From Halanaerobium polyolivorans (lineage in GTDB: Bacteria > Bacillota > Halanaerobiia > Halanaerobiales > Halanaerobiaceae): a stretch of DNA of 64,000 bases. The notes under the pieces are model-generated. The model saw only the letters and a program-made list of their open reading frames with translations, did no database searches and was not told the DNA's origin. The stretch spans positions 82,401 to 146,400 of the forward strand of contig NZ_JAJFAT010000003.1 in NCBI RefSeq assembly GCF_020711195.1, in the 5' to 3' direction. How positions within the stretch are numbered: position 1 is the stretch's first letter; each line of letters begins with the position of its first letter. Below are positions 52,941-61,508 of this stretch, piece by piece. A program made the position numbers and the translations under genes.

Positions 52941-55508
52941 ATGGAAGAAAAATTTCAAAATTTAATTGATGTTTTAGATGACTATAAAAATAGAGCTATT
53001 AAACGGCGTGAAGTTCATGGTTTAGAAGCCAGACCACTATCAGCTGAAGAAGTAGAGACTTTGTTTTCTGCTTTAAGTCTTGAGGGACTGGAGAATAAGA
53101 GCTATAAAATCTTCATAGAAAAGAGAATGGATAAATTAATTTTAGACTTGATTACAAATCAGGTTAGAAGAGGTACTTTTCCTTCTTCTCATGCAAAAGC
53201 AGAAGGCTTGTCTAAATTAATTAAAAAAGCTAAGTTAACTGAAAAAGAAAACCCTTATCTCAGTAGTGATAGAGCTTTAGAACTTCTGGCTGAGATGAAG
53301 GGGGGAGCTGCTGCAGCCCGTTTAATAGATCTTTTTGCCAAAGAAATCTATAAAGAAGAAATTACTGAGATTTTAAAAGATACGGTTTTATTAACCAAAA
53401 AAGATTTTAACACATTAAAGGAATTAGCCTCAGAAAATCCATATTTTGCAGATAAAGTAGCAGAAATTATGTTAAGCTGGGCCAAAAGAGAATTCGCTTC
53501 TGATTGGGAGTTAGATTCTCACTATCAGGGTATTTCTTTAAAGGTAGGAGATAATATTACCACAGGACATTTAAGTCCTTCTAAAAATGCAGATAGTAGA
53601 ACCGACCACCCCTTACATGCTAAACATGTTATGGAAGGAAGAGAAGACGAAGAAGATTTAAGAGAGAGGTTGGCTGAATTAAAAGAGAAAAATTCAACTG
53701 TTATCTTTACAGCCGGAAAAGCTCTGGGTGAGGGATCATCTCGTAAATCTGCTACCTATACTATGCAGCAGTTGTTGGGGGAAGATCTTGCAGGTGAACC
53801 CGAAAAAAAGAAGGGTGGTATAGTTGCGGCTAAAAGTTTTGCCCCGATTTTTAAGGAGTCACTAGTTGCTTCAGGGATTTTACCTTTAGAGCTTGATACA
53901 AGTGATATCGAAGAAGGTGATGATTTAAAAATAGATTTAGATCAGCAAATAATGCTTGTTAATGATGAGCTAGAACTTGCTTTTGAACTTCCAATTGACT
54001 ATAAACTTAAAAAGATTGCAGCTGGAGGAATGACATATTTTGATGCAGCAAATGAACTACAGACTATGGCATTAGAATATTGTCAGGAGAAGGGAATTGA
54101 AACAGGTGATATTAAAACACCTGCTCAGGAAAATATTGTTGAAGAAGAAAGTAGACCTCCCCAGACCTTAGCCCAAAAAATTGTAGCTTACAATAGACTT
54201 GATGGAAAAGATACAATCCTGCCTGGAGAAACTGCTCAGGTTAAGATGAGAGGAGCATTTTCTCAGGACACAACAGGTCCAATGACCATGGAAGAATATC
54301 AATCTATGGCTGGTGAGGATTTTGGGGCTGATTTTGTTGTTCAATCTTTATGTCATACAGGAGAATGCCCATCCAGCTCAGATAGAGATACCCACCGTTT
54401 TTTAAATGAATTTGTTACAAAAAGAGGTGGGGTTAGTTTAGAAACAGGTGAGGGGATTATTCATACAATCGGAAATAGATTTGTTTTACCAACAGATGTT
54501 ATCGTTGGTGGTGATTCTCATACCAGAACTCCCAGGGGAGTTTCTTTTCCGGCAGCCTCTGATATTGTTGCTGGAGTTATGAAATATGGTAAACAGGATT
54601 TAACCATGGATGAATCGGTAAAAGTAGTTTTCAAAGGTGAACCTGAAGCAGGTATTACTGCTCGTGATCTAGTTTCTGCCCTGGTTGTTTATGCAGAAAA
54701 AACAGTGGGCAAAGATGTCTATAATGGTAGAATTATTGAAATGGAAGGACTGGAATTTTTAAGTTCTGATGAGAGATATATTCTTACCAATGCTGTAGCT
54801 GAAAGAAGTGCTTCAGCTGGTGTAGTCCCTAGTGATCAAACTACAATTGAAACTATTAAAGAAAACCTGGAGTATTTAAAAAATAGAGAAGATGCTGATA
54901 GTTCACCTTCAGTTAAAAGAACTATCAAAGCTGTAGAAGAATATTTAGAAGATCCAATTTTATTTAGAGCTGATGAAGATGCAGAATATGCTGCTGTAAT
55001 AGAAATACCACTTTCTGAGATCAAAGAACCTATTGTAGCAAAACCCCATCATCCAGATAATGTTGCCTTTTTAGATGAGACGGCTGGCGAAAAAGTTGAT
55101 GAGGTTTATATAGGCAGCTGTGTTGGTGGAGATCTTAAAAGTATTCAAGAAGCAGCCGAAATACTGTCCGGCCATAATATTCCCCATGGGGTTAATGTTG
55201 TAGTAGGACCTGCCTCACGTGATATCTATCAGGCTTTGATGATTGATGGAAGTATGATCAAGCTGACCGCAGCAGGAGCAACAGTGATTATGCCGGGTTG
55301 TGGACTTTGTATGGGTAATAAGCGCAGAATTGGTTCTAATTCAACCGCCTTTACAACAACTACCCGCAACTATCAATCTAGAATAGGTCCAGCTGATTCG
55401 AGAACTTATTTAGGAAGTGCTCAGGTAGCTGCCTGTACAGCTATTTTAGGCAGAATACCTACCACAGAAGAATATATGGATTTATATTTAAAGAGAGATA
55501 AAAATTAA
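52941..55508 (+). CDS. acnB: Aconitate hydratase B
   Basis: AcnB isomerises citrate to isocitrate with a [4Fe-4S] cluster. The 855-aa product has the AcnB layout: N-terminal helical domain (about 1-160), swivel domain (to about 370; ISLKVGDNITTGHLSPS), then the catalytic domains with SLCHTGECPSSSDRDTHRF, VIVGGDSHTRTPRG, and the cluster Cys in IGSCVGG and PGCGLCMGN. E. coli AcnB has 865 residues. A terminator follows, so idh-acnB ends the transcript. Confidence 0.97.
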   Translation: MEEKFQNLIDVLDDYKNRAIKRREVHGLEARPLSAEEVETLFSALSLEGLENKSYKIFIEKRMDKLILDLITNQVRRGTFPSSHAKAEGLSKLIKKAKLTEKENPYLSSDRALELLAEMKGGAAAARLIDLFAKEIYKEEITEILKDTVLLTKKDFNTLKELASENPYFADKVAEIMLSWAKREFASDWELDSHYQGISLKVGDNITTGHLSPSKNADSRTDHPLHAKHVMEGREDEEDLRERLAELKEKNSTVIFTAGKALGEGSSRKSATYTMQQLLGEDLAGEPEKKKGGIVAAKSFAPIFKESLVASGILPLELDTSDIEEGDDLKIDLDQQIMLVNDELELAFELPIDYKLKKIAAGGMTYFDAANELQTMALEYCQEKGIETGDIKTPAQENIVEEESRPPQTLAQKIVAYNRLDGKDTILPGETAQVKMRGAFSQDTTGPMTMEEYQSMAGEDFGADFVVQSLCHTGECPSSSDRDTHRFLNEFVTKRGGVSLETGEGIIHTIGNRFVLPTDVIVGGDSHTRTPRGVSFPAASDIVAGVMKYGKQDLTMDESVKVVFKGEPEAGITARDLVSALVVYAEKTVGKDVYNGRIIEMEGLEFLSSDERYILTNAVAERSASAGVVPSDQTTIETIKENLEYLKNREDADSSPSVKRTIKAVEEYLEDPILFRADEDAEYAAVIEIPLSEIKEPIVAKPHHPDNVAFLDETAGEKVDEVYIGSCVGGDLKSIQEAAEILSGHNIPHGVNVVVGPASRDIYQALMIDGSMIKLTAAGATVIMPGCGLCMGNKRRIGSNSTAFTTTTRNYQSRIGPADSRTYLGSAQVAACTAILGRIPTTEEYMDLYLKRDKN

Positions 55509-55524
55509 ATTATTAAGAAGCTAT

Positions 55525-55565
55525 AATCCTCTTATAAGCTTTAGTTATTATAAGGGGATTTTCTT
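55525..55565 (+). terminator. Rho-independent terminator after acnB
   Basis: The 13-bp stem AATCCTCTTATAA/TTATAAGGGGATT (one mismatch/wobble) is followed by T-rich DNA. Confidence 0.8.
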
Positions 55566-55609
55566 TATTTTAAAAGTTCTAAAGTAATTATTTTTTTGCT
55601 TAAATCAAC

Positions 55610-55638
55610 TTGACTGAGGTGCTTAACTATGCTATTAT
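55610..55638 (+). promoter_or_regulatory. Sigma-A promoter of the methyltransferase/FeoAB cluster
   Basis: TTGACT (55610-55615) and TATTAT (55633-55638) are exactly 17 bp apart, about 115 bp before the first methyltransferase gene. Confidence 0.65.
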
Positions 55639-55666
55639 TTAATTAAGATCAATTGTGAAATATTTC

Positions 55667-55703
55667 TCTTATTAAGAATTATTCCTAATAAGATATTTTT
55701 TTA
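55667..55703 (+). promoter_or_regulatory. Inverted repeat with T-run in the leader
   Basis: TCTTATTA/TAATAAGA (55667-55674 and 55686-55693) followed by TATTTTTTT lies between the promoter and the gene at 55753. It could be an attenuator or an operator; stability is low because it is all A-T except for two pairs. Confidence 0.4.
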
Positions 55704-55752
55704 AATATTGTTGAGAACAGCTATCAATTGGAACGAATATTGGAGGGTTTAG

Positions 55753-56352
55753 ATGCCAGCAAAAAATTTAATCAGTAATTTTAAAGAAAGCTTTCATAAT
55801 AAAGCCTGTAAGGCTCTACAAAAATTAGAAGCTTCTTTTAATAAGATAAATTATACAGGTTATCTTTATGACAAGTTTTTTTATAATCGTTTAATTGCTG
55901 CTGAGTTAGAATTAGCAGAACTAAAAAGAGGCAGTAAAATACTTCATATTGGCAGTGGGCCTAGACCAATGACAGCAGTTTATCTTGCCAGACAGGGTTA
56001 TTTTGTGGATGGACTTGAAATTGATCCTGAAGCCAGACAGAGTTCTTGCAGTTATTTAAATGAGCTTGAAGTAAAAGATAAGATAGAAATTTTGGCGGGT
56101 AATGGAAAAGAAATTGATTACAGCAAATATGCTGCAATTTGGCTTTCTTTACATGTTAAAACGAAAAAAGAACTTCTTCAGGAAATTAGCAAAAAGGCTC
56201 TTTCCGGGACTAAAATTATTTATAGGAATCCGGCTTCCTGGTTACTAGCTTTTTATGATGAGATTTGTCCCCGCAGTTTTACAAATATAAATCACTGTAG
56301 AGAAACCCCTCTAATCAAAGCTAAACGGTCTTGTGTTTTAGAAGTAAATTAA
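55753..56352 (+). CDS. Methyltransferase-fold protein with nicotianamine-synthase-like loop, 1
   Basis: The 199-aa protein has a helical N-terminal part (1-58) and a Rossmann-like SAM-binding core: KILHIGSGPRPMTAVYLARQ followed by the acidic strand end VDGLEIDPEA. The P-x-T-A after the glycine loop is the pattern of nicotianamine synthases (GSGPLPLTS), which join aminocarboxypropyl groups from SAM rather than methyl groups. It is shorter than those enzymes (about 270-320). It could equally be an ordinary small methyltransferase. It heads the run that ends with feoB. Confidence 0.7.
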   Translation: MPAKNLISNFKESFHNKACKALQKLEASFNKINYTGYLYDKFFYNRLIAAELELAELKRGSKILHIGSGPRPMTAVYLARQGYFVDGLEIDPEARQSSCSYLNELEVKDKIEILAGNGKEIDYSKYAAIWLSLHVKTKKELLQEISKKALSGTKIIYRNPASWLLAFYDEICPRSFTNINHCRETPLIKAKRSCVLEVN

Positions 56353-56370
56353 TTTTTTTAGTGTCCAATC

Positions 56371-56389
56371 GATAATGACTTTCATTATC
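56371..56389 (+). promoter_or_regulatory. Fur box
   Basis: GATAATGACTTTCATTATC is a perfect 8-3-8 inverted repeat and matches the 19-bp Fur consensus GATAATGATAATCATTATC at all but the central positions. It lies 28 bp before the ATG of the second methyltransferase-like gene, upstream of the flippase-like gene and feoAB. Confidence 0.8.
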
Positions 56390-56416
56390 TAATAATTAAA
56401 ATAAAGGAGATCAGAG

Positions 56417-56989
56417 ATGAGAGCAATCAGAAAAATAATTCAGCAAATCGAGAAAAAAGCCCAGGCAAATGATTTATTATTTAAAATTTATGCCAGGCCT
56501 TATAAAAAAACGGTTGCTAAAGAAATAAAACTTGGTAATATCAATTCTGAAGATGTAGTATTAAATATTGGCTGTGGTGCCTTACCTTTTACAGCCTATT
56601 ATATTCATAAATTAAGTGGAGCCAAGGTTATTGCAGTTGATTATGATAAAAATGCAATTTTACAGGCGCAAAAACTAATGAGCAAACTTAAAATAACAGA
56701 AGAGCAGATTGAATTTCTTCATTTAGCTGCTGATAGGGCTTTAGAAAAGTGCAATTATTCTAAAGTTTTAGCTGCTCTGCAAACAGAGGGTAAAAATGAT
56801 ATTTATAAAAAAATTAAGTTGATTAAGGATAAAAAGATCAAAAAACTTTTGATAAGAGAACCGAGAAAAAAATTCTATGATGCATATGATAAATTAGAGC
56901 TTCCCAGGGGAGCTGTTTTCTCAAAAGCAAAGCAAAATTTTCTTACCTTTGATAGAACCCTTTGTTTTGATTTTGAGGGGAGTTTATAA
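56417..56989 (+). CDS. Methyltransferase-fold protein with nicotianamine-synthase-like loop, 2
   Basis: The 190-aa protein resembles the previous gene in plan: helical start (1-45), VVLNIGCGALPFTAYYIHKL, and VIAVDYDKNAILQAQKLM. The same P-x-T-A follows the glycine loop. The C-terminal half (TEGKNDIYKKIKLIKDKK, LLIREPRKKFYDAY) is basic. It likely uses SAM. It is preceded by a Fur box and followed after 2 nt by the membrane protein gene, so the product is probably made when iron is low. The small-molecule product, if any, is unknown. Confidence 0.7.
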   Translation: MRAIRKIIQQIEKKAQANDLLFKIYARPYKKTVAKEIKLGNINSEDVVLNIGCGALPFTAYYIHKLSGAKVIAVDYDKNAILQAQKLMSKLKITEEQIEFLHLAADRALEKCNYSKVLAALQTEGKNDIYKKIKLIKDKKIKKLLIREPRKKFYDAYDKLELPRGAVFSKAKQNFLTFDRTLCFDFEGSL

Positions 56990-56991
56990 AA

Positions 56992-57951
56992 ATGAAAGTT
57001 ATTAAATATAGCTTTGCGATTTTAATTTTAACCTTTCTTTCTTTTACCATCTGGCAGGGAAGAACTGAAATTGTAAATATCTTCAACCAAATCTCATATA
57101 AGCTGATTGCAGCTTTAATTTTATTACAAATTTCTACCATTATTTTAATAGCTTATCAATGGAAAATTTTATTTAAATTTAGTGGTCAAAACAAAGCAAA
57201 ATTCAGTCATATTTTAAATATTAATTTGGCTTCTTCTTTTATCGAAAGTATTACACCATCTGCTAAATTAGGAGGAGAGTCAGCAAAGGTTTATCTTTAT
57301 AATAAAATAACTGGGATAGAAGTTAGTGACTTTATCTCTTATATAGCAGTTCAAAAATTTGCTACTTTTTTACCATTTTTACTTTTTGCATTTATTCTTT
57401 TTATCTATAATAAAAACTTTTTAATTCAAGAGATTAATATTAATTTTAATTATAATATATTATTGTATAGTTTGATTTTCTTTGGCTTAGCTATAGCAGC
57501 TTATTTTTCTCTTAGTGCTAATCTAAAGCATAAAATGATTACTTGTAAAGATAAAATAAAAGCTATTATTAATCAAAGCTTTAATTTATGTACTTTTAAA
57601 GAATTATTATTATTGATATCTATTGCTGCTTTATTCTGGCTGCTTTATCCAGTCAAAACCTATATAATTGCTAATTATTTAGCTTATGATATCAGTCCCT
57701 TTGTAATTATAACTGCTACCTTTTTAGCTTATTTGATAGCTTTATTACCTGTTTCACCTGGTGGTTTAGGAAGCTTTGAAGCAGTTATGGCTCTGATTTT
57801 AACTCAAGCTGATATTTCCTATACAGAAGGACTTACAATTGCTTTAATACTTAGGTTTGCTACCTTTTGGTTTCCCTTATTATTATCAAGCTTAGCTTCA
57901 ATTAATTTATCCAGGTATCTATTTTTCAATAAAAAAGAATCTTTAATATAA
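56992..57951 (+). CDS. Flippase-like membrane protein (LPG synthase TM family, UPF0104)
   Basis: The 319-aa protein has about eight hydrophobic segments and the family marks SITPSAKLGGESAKVYLY and LLPVSPGGLGSFEAVMALIL. The family includes the membrane flippase part of MprF and hopanoid/glycolipid flippases. Start ATG is 2 nt after the second methyltransferase-like gene, and FeoA follows after 33 bp. Here it might move a lipid or a small metal-binding molecule across the membrane; this is inferred only from context. Confidence 0.82.
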   Translation: MKVIKYSFAILILTFLSFTIWQGRTEIVNIFNQISYKLIAALILLQISTIILIAYQWKILFKFSGQNKAKFSHILNINLASSFIESITPSAKLGGESAKVYLYNKITGIEVSDFISYIAVQKFATFLPFLLFAFILFIYNKNFLIQEININFNYNILLYSLIFFGLAIAAYFSLSANLKHKMITCKDKIKAIINQSFNLCTFKELLLLISIAALFWLLYPVKTYIIANYLAYDISPFVIITATFLAYLIALLPVSPGGLGSFEAVMALILTQADISYTEGLTIALILRFATFWFPLLLSSLASINLSRYLFFNKKESLI

Positions 57952-57984
57952 ATGACTTAGAAAATATATGGAGGAGTGAATAAT

Positions 57985-58236
57985 ATGCCACTTAATAATG
58001 ATTTATCATTAAAAAATTTCCCCAAAAATTCTGAAGCTGAAATCTTGCATGTTCCCAAACATTCTCTTTTAGCCCCTTTAGGTTTAAGAAAGGGTAAAAA
58101 AATTAAGATCTTAAGTTCTCAGGCCTTCAATGGTCCTTTAGTTGTTGAAATTGAGGGAAGACAGATAGCAGTTGCTAAAGATATTGCTGCAAAGATATTG
58201 GTTAGACATGAGGTATCAGCACATGCCGCAATTTGA
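57985..58236 (+). CDS. feoA: Ferrous iron transport accessory protein FeoA
   Basis: The 83-aa SH3-like protein has the core APLGLRKGKKIKILSSQAFNGPLVVEIEGRQIAVAKDIAAKILV. FeoA assists the FeoB Fe2+ channel from the cytoplasm. ATG 57985 follows GGAGGAG by eight bases. Its end overlaps feoB by 14 nt. Confidence 0.9.
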   Translation: MPLNNDLSLKNFPKNSEAEILHVPKHSLLAPLGLRKGKKIKILSSQAFNGPLVVEIEGRQIAVAKDIAAKILVRHEVSAHAAI

Positions 58237-59947
58237 AAATAAAGAGAATAAAGTTTTATTAATGGGACCACCCAATGTGGGGAAAAGTGTGATTTTTAAT
58301 CACCTTACAGGTCTTGATTCTGCAATAGCAAATTATTCTGGTACAACTGTAGATTATAAGGAAGGTAGGATCACTTATAGAGATGATGATATCTACTTAA
58401 TTGATGTACCAGGCACCTATACCCTTGATTCGAGTAATGAGGCAGAACAAGTTGCTGTTGATATGCTAAATAAAGGTGCATCATTATTAGTGATTGTGCT
58501 TGATGCTAATAATATTGAAAGCAGTATATATTTACTCCTGCAAATTTTAGAAATGGGTATTCCTGCTATCGCAGTATTAAATAGAATTGATTTATTAGAA
58601 GAAAAAGGTTATAGTTTTGCTGCAGAAGCTTTTGCAGAAGAATTAAAGATAGATATTATAGAAACCGTAGCTGTTAAGGAATTTGGCTTGGCAGAATTAA
58701 AAAATAAGATTAGCGAAAAAATCCAAATTGAAAATCAAAAAAAATTACCAAAAAAGATTAAAGCTAGTTGGAAAAATGCGGAAAGATTAAGCGCTAAATA
58801 TTTAAAGCAAAAGTCTAAAAAAGCAAAAAACAAAAGAGAAGAATTGGGAGATAAACTTTCTTCACCCTGGCCGGGTATACCCCTGGCTCTATTAATTTTA
58901 GCAGTTATCTTTGCTATAGTCGTAGGAATTGGGATGGGATTAAGGCAGTATGTCTTATTACCATTTTTTAGAGGACTGGTTTTCCCTCAGATCTATAGAT
59001 TAGTTACTATGTTTACCACTGAAGGTATAATCAGAAATATTTTAGTTGGTGAATATGGCTTTTTAATCAAAGGTTTAGAATGGCCTTTTGCCCTTGTGCT
59101 TCCTTATGTATTATCATTTTATACTGCTCTTAGTTTATTGGAGGACAGTGGATATATGCCGCGTTTGGCTGTTCTGCTTGATGGGTTGTTTAATAAGATT
59201 GGTCTAACAGGAGGCAATATTATTCCTCTGCTTTTAGGCTATGGTTGTGCTATACCTGGTATAGCAGCTACAAGAGCTTTAGCAACCCGCAAGGAGAGAA
59301 TAACAGTTGCTGCTTTGATTTCTTTAGCTGTTCCCTGTATTTCTCAGACTGGAGCTTTGATTTCACTTTTAGCTGAAGAATCGATTTTGGTTATGTTTTT
59401 AGTATTTCTTGTTTCATTTCTTGCTATTATAGGTGCTGCTATCATCATGGATAAAAGTATTGAAGGTAAAAATGAACCTTTGGTCTTGGAAATCCCACCT
59501 CTTTTAATACCTGAACCTAAGATGATTTTGAGAAAGGTCTGGCTCAGATTAAAGATGTATATCAGTGATGGAGCATTAATGATGATCTATGCTATTGCTG
59601 CAGCAGCTTTACTTTATGAACTTGGTATTTTAGAACAAATAGGACGATTATTTCAACCGATTATAGAACACTGGTTGTTAATGCCTTCTGAAGCTTCTGT
59701 GCCCCTCATTTTAGGTGTGGTAAGGCGTGAATTAGCTGTATTACCATTATTGGAGATGGGTTTAAATTCTGTACAGCTTTTTGTTGGTGCAGTAGTTGCT
59801 CTTTTTTATGTGCCCTGTATAGCAGTTTTAGCAATGTTAGCCCGTGAATTTTCTTTTATTTTTGCTACAAAAATATTCCTCTTCACCATAGGTTTTTCCT
59901 TTTTTATTGGAGGGATATTTGCTAGACTTGGTTTCTTATTCATATAA
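58223..59947 (+). CDS. feoB: Ferrous iron transporter FeoB
   Basis: FeoB imports Fe2+. The 574-aa product has the N-terminal G protein (GPPNVGKS, G3 DVPGTY, G4 NRID; residues about 10-160), a short charged linker, then the membrane domain with about eight to ten helices. The first gate motif is GYGCAIPGIAATRA, the second VPCISQTGAL, both with the Cys typical of FeoB. It is shorter than E. coli FeoB (773). ATG 58223 has GAGG nine bases before; longer frames lack homology. Confidence 0.94.
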   Translation: MPQFENKENKVLLMGPPNVGKSVIFNHLTGLDSAIANYSGTTVDYKEGRITYRDDDIYLIDVPGTYTLDSSNEAEQVAVDMLNKGASLLVIVLDANNIESSIYLLLQILEMGIPAIAVLNRIDLLEEKGYSFAAEAFAEELKIDIIETVAVKEFGLAELKNKISEKIQIENQKKLPKKIKASWKNAERLSAKYLKQKSKKAKNKREELGDKLSSPWPGIPLALLILAVIFAIVVGIGMGLRQYVLLPFFRGLVFPQIYRLVTMFTTEGIIRNILVGEYGFLIKGLEWPFALVLPYVLSFYTALSLLEDSGYMPRLAVLLDGLFNKIGLTGGNIIPLLLGYGCAIPGIAATRALATRKERITVAALISLAVPCISQTGALISLLAEESILVMFLVFLVSFLAIIGAAIIMDKSIEGKNEPLVLEIPPLLIPEPKMILRKVWLRLKMYISDGALMMIYAIAAAALLYELGILEQIGRLFQPIIEHWLLMPSEASVPLILGVVRRELAVLPLLEMGLNSVQLFVGAVVALFYVPCIAVLAMLAREFSFIFATKIFLFTIGFSFFIGGIFARLGFLFI

Positions 59948-59970
59948 TAAATATAATCATATTAAAGTAT

Positions 59971-60010
59971 AAAGACCTTAGAAGCATTTTTTGCCTCTAA
60001 GGTCTTTTAA
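59971..60010. terminator. Bidirectional terminator
   Basis: The 12-bp stem AAAGACCTTAGA/TCTAAGGTCTTT lies between feoB and the convergent arsenic-type operon. Confidence 0.92.
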
Positions 60011-60040
60011 TTCTTTATTTAAATTTAAAGTTTTAGTAAT

Positions 60041-60280
60041 TTAATTATTGGCTTTGATTAAATCTATGATCTCTTCTACATTGGCAACTCTACCTTTGAT
60101 TTTTACTTCTCCATCAATACCTATAGCAGGTGTTGTCATAATTCCTGCTTCAATGATATCCTGCATATCTTCTACCTTAATGATTTCTGCTTCTACACCT
60201 GTTTGCTCTAAAGCTTTTTTGGCGTTTTTAGTTAAGTTAACACAATTTCTACATCCAGGTCCATAAATTCTAATTTCCAT
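60041..60280 (-). CDS. Small thioredoxin-like protein (redox-active disulfide protein family)
   Basis: The 79-aa protein has a thioredoxin fold with GPGCRNCVNL (CxxC active site) and a cis-Pro in MTTPAIGIDG. This MTH895/TM0996-type protein is often encoded beside DUF318 permeases, as here, and may reduce the metalloid or the permease cysteines. It ends the minus-strand operon. Confidence 0.9.
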   Translation of the reverse strand: MEIRIYGPGCRNCVNLTKNAKKALEQTGVEAEIIKVEDMQDIIEAGIMTTPAIGIDGEVKIKGRVANVEEIIDLIKANN

Positions 60281-60314
60281 TTTTAAACCACTCCTTATAA
60301 TATATTTTAATTAA

Positions 60315-61484
60315 TTAAAGCACAAGATTACCATATACCATACCGGTAAAAGTAGCCATGACTACAACAATTCCAACAAAGACTAAAGTTTTTTTGGTTC
60401 CGATTACACTTCTGATTACAAGCATATTGGGTAAACTTAAAGCAGGTCCAGCTAGTAATAATGCCAGAGCAGGTCCCTGGCCCATACCTGAGTTTAACAA
60501 GCCCTGTAAAATAGGAATTTCAGTTAAAGTAGCAAAATACATAAATGCACCTAAAATTGAAGCCGTAAAGTTAGCTAAAAGAGAGTTTCCACCTACTAAG
60601 GCAGCTATCCATTCTTGAGGTATTAAACCAGCATCACTGCCTGGTGCACCCATCAAGAATCCAGCAATTAAGACACCTCCAAATAAAAGTGGGGCTATTT
60701 GTTCGGCAAAACTCCAGGTCTCATCAAGCCAGCTGTTTAGCTCATCTTTCTCAAACCAAGTATAAAGTTCTAAAGCTAAGATTAGAGATAAAACTGCTAC
60801 AGCTGGCCATTTTATTTGATAAACTAAATTCCAGAAAGCAGATGCTCCTTCAGGTTGAGTCCAGGTTGCAAAAATTAAAATCAAAATCATAGTAATAAAA
60901 TAAATGATGTTTTGCAAACCCGAACGGGGAAGATCCTGACCATCTTCTTGAACAAAATCTTCTAATCTTTTTTGGTCTGAGTCTCTAAAGATTGCTGCCA
61001 TTAAAAGTCCTATAATCAAGGCGAAAAAAACCGCCCCAATTGCTCTAGCCAGACCTAACTGCCAGCCTAAAACGCGGGCCGTTAAAATAATTGCTAAAAC
61101 ATTGATCGCTGGCCCAGAAAAAAGAAAGGCTACTGCAGGCCCAATTCCTGCTCCTCTTTTATAAATTCCAGCAAATAAAGGTAATACAGTACAGGAACAG
61201 ACAGCTAATATCGCACCTGAAACCGAAGCAACAGAATAAGAAATCCACTTTTTAGTTTTACCACCAAAATATTTAATTATGGAATCTTTAGAGATAAAAT
61301 TTGCTATTGCACCTGCGATAAAAAAAGCTGGTATTAAACAAAATAAAACATGTTCACGAGCATAATACTGCAGCATTTCTATAGCTTCGATTACTGCCCT
61401 CTGCAGCTGCTCGGTCTGAAAAGGTATTAAATAAATCATCGCGAAAACGCTGATATAGAGAATTATTTTTTTTGATTTAGACAT
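60315..61484 (-). CDS. DUF318 (UPF0718/ArsP-like) permease, 389 aa
   Basis: A polytopic membrane protein with two DUF318 halves. The first half has VCSCTVLPLFAGIYKRGAG and FLFSGPAINVLAIILT, the second TLTEIPILQGLLNSGMGQGP with LLLAGPALSLPNML. The cysteine pair CSC is shared with ArsP-type exporters of trivalent (organo)arsenic. A soluble loop lies around residues 170-190. It probably works with the next permease; the exact substrate is unproven. Confidence 0.86.
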   Translation of the reverse strand: MSKSKKIILYISVFAMIYLIPFQTEQLQRAVIEAIEMLQYYAREHVLFCLIPAFFIAGAIANFISKDSIIKYFGGKTKKWISYSVASVSGAILAVCSCTVLPLFAGIYKRGAGIGPAVAFLFSGPAINVLAIILTARVLGWQLGLARAIGAVFFALIIGLLMAAIFRDSDQKRLEDFVQEDGQDLPRSGLQNIIYFITMILILIFATWTQPEGASAFWNLVYQIKWPAVAVLSLILALELYTWFEKDELNSWLDETWSFAEQIAPLLFGGVLIAGFLMGAPGSDAGLIPQEWIAALVGGNSLLANFTASILGAFMYFATLTEIPILQGLLNSGMGQGPALALLLAGPALSLPNMLVIRSVIGTKKTLVFVGIVVVMATFTGMVYGNLVL

Positions 61485-61508
61485 CTATATCCCTCCAAAG
61501 CTAATAAC

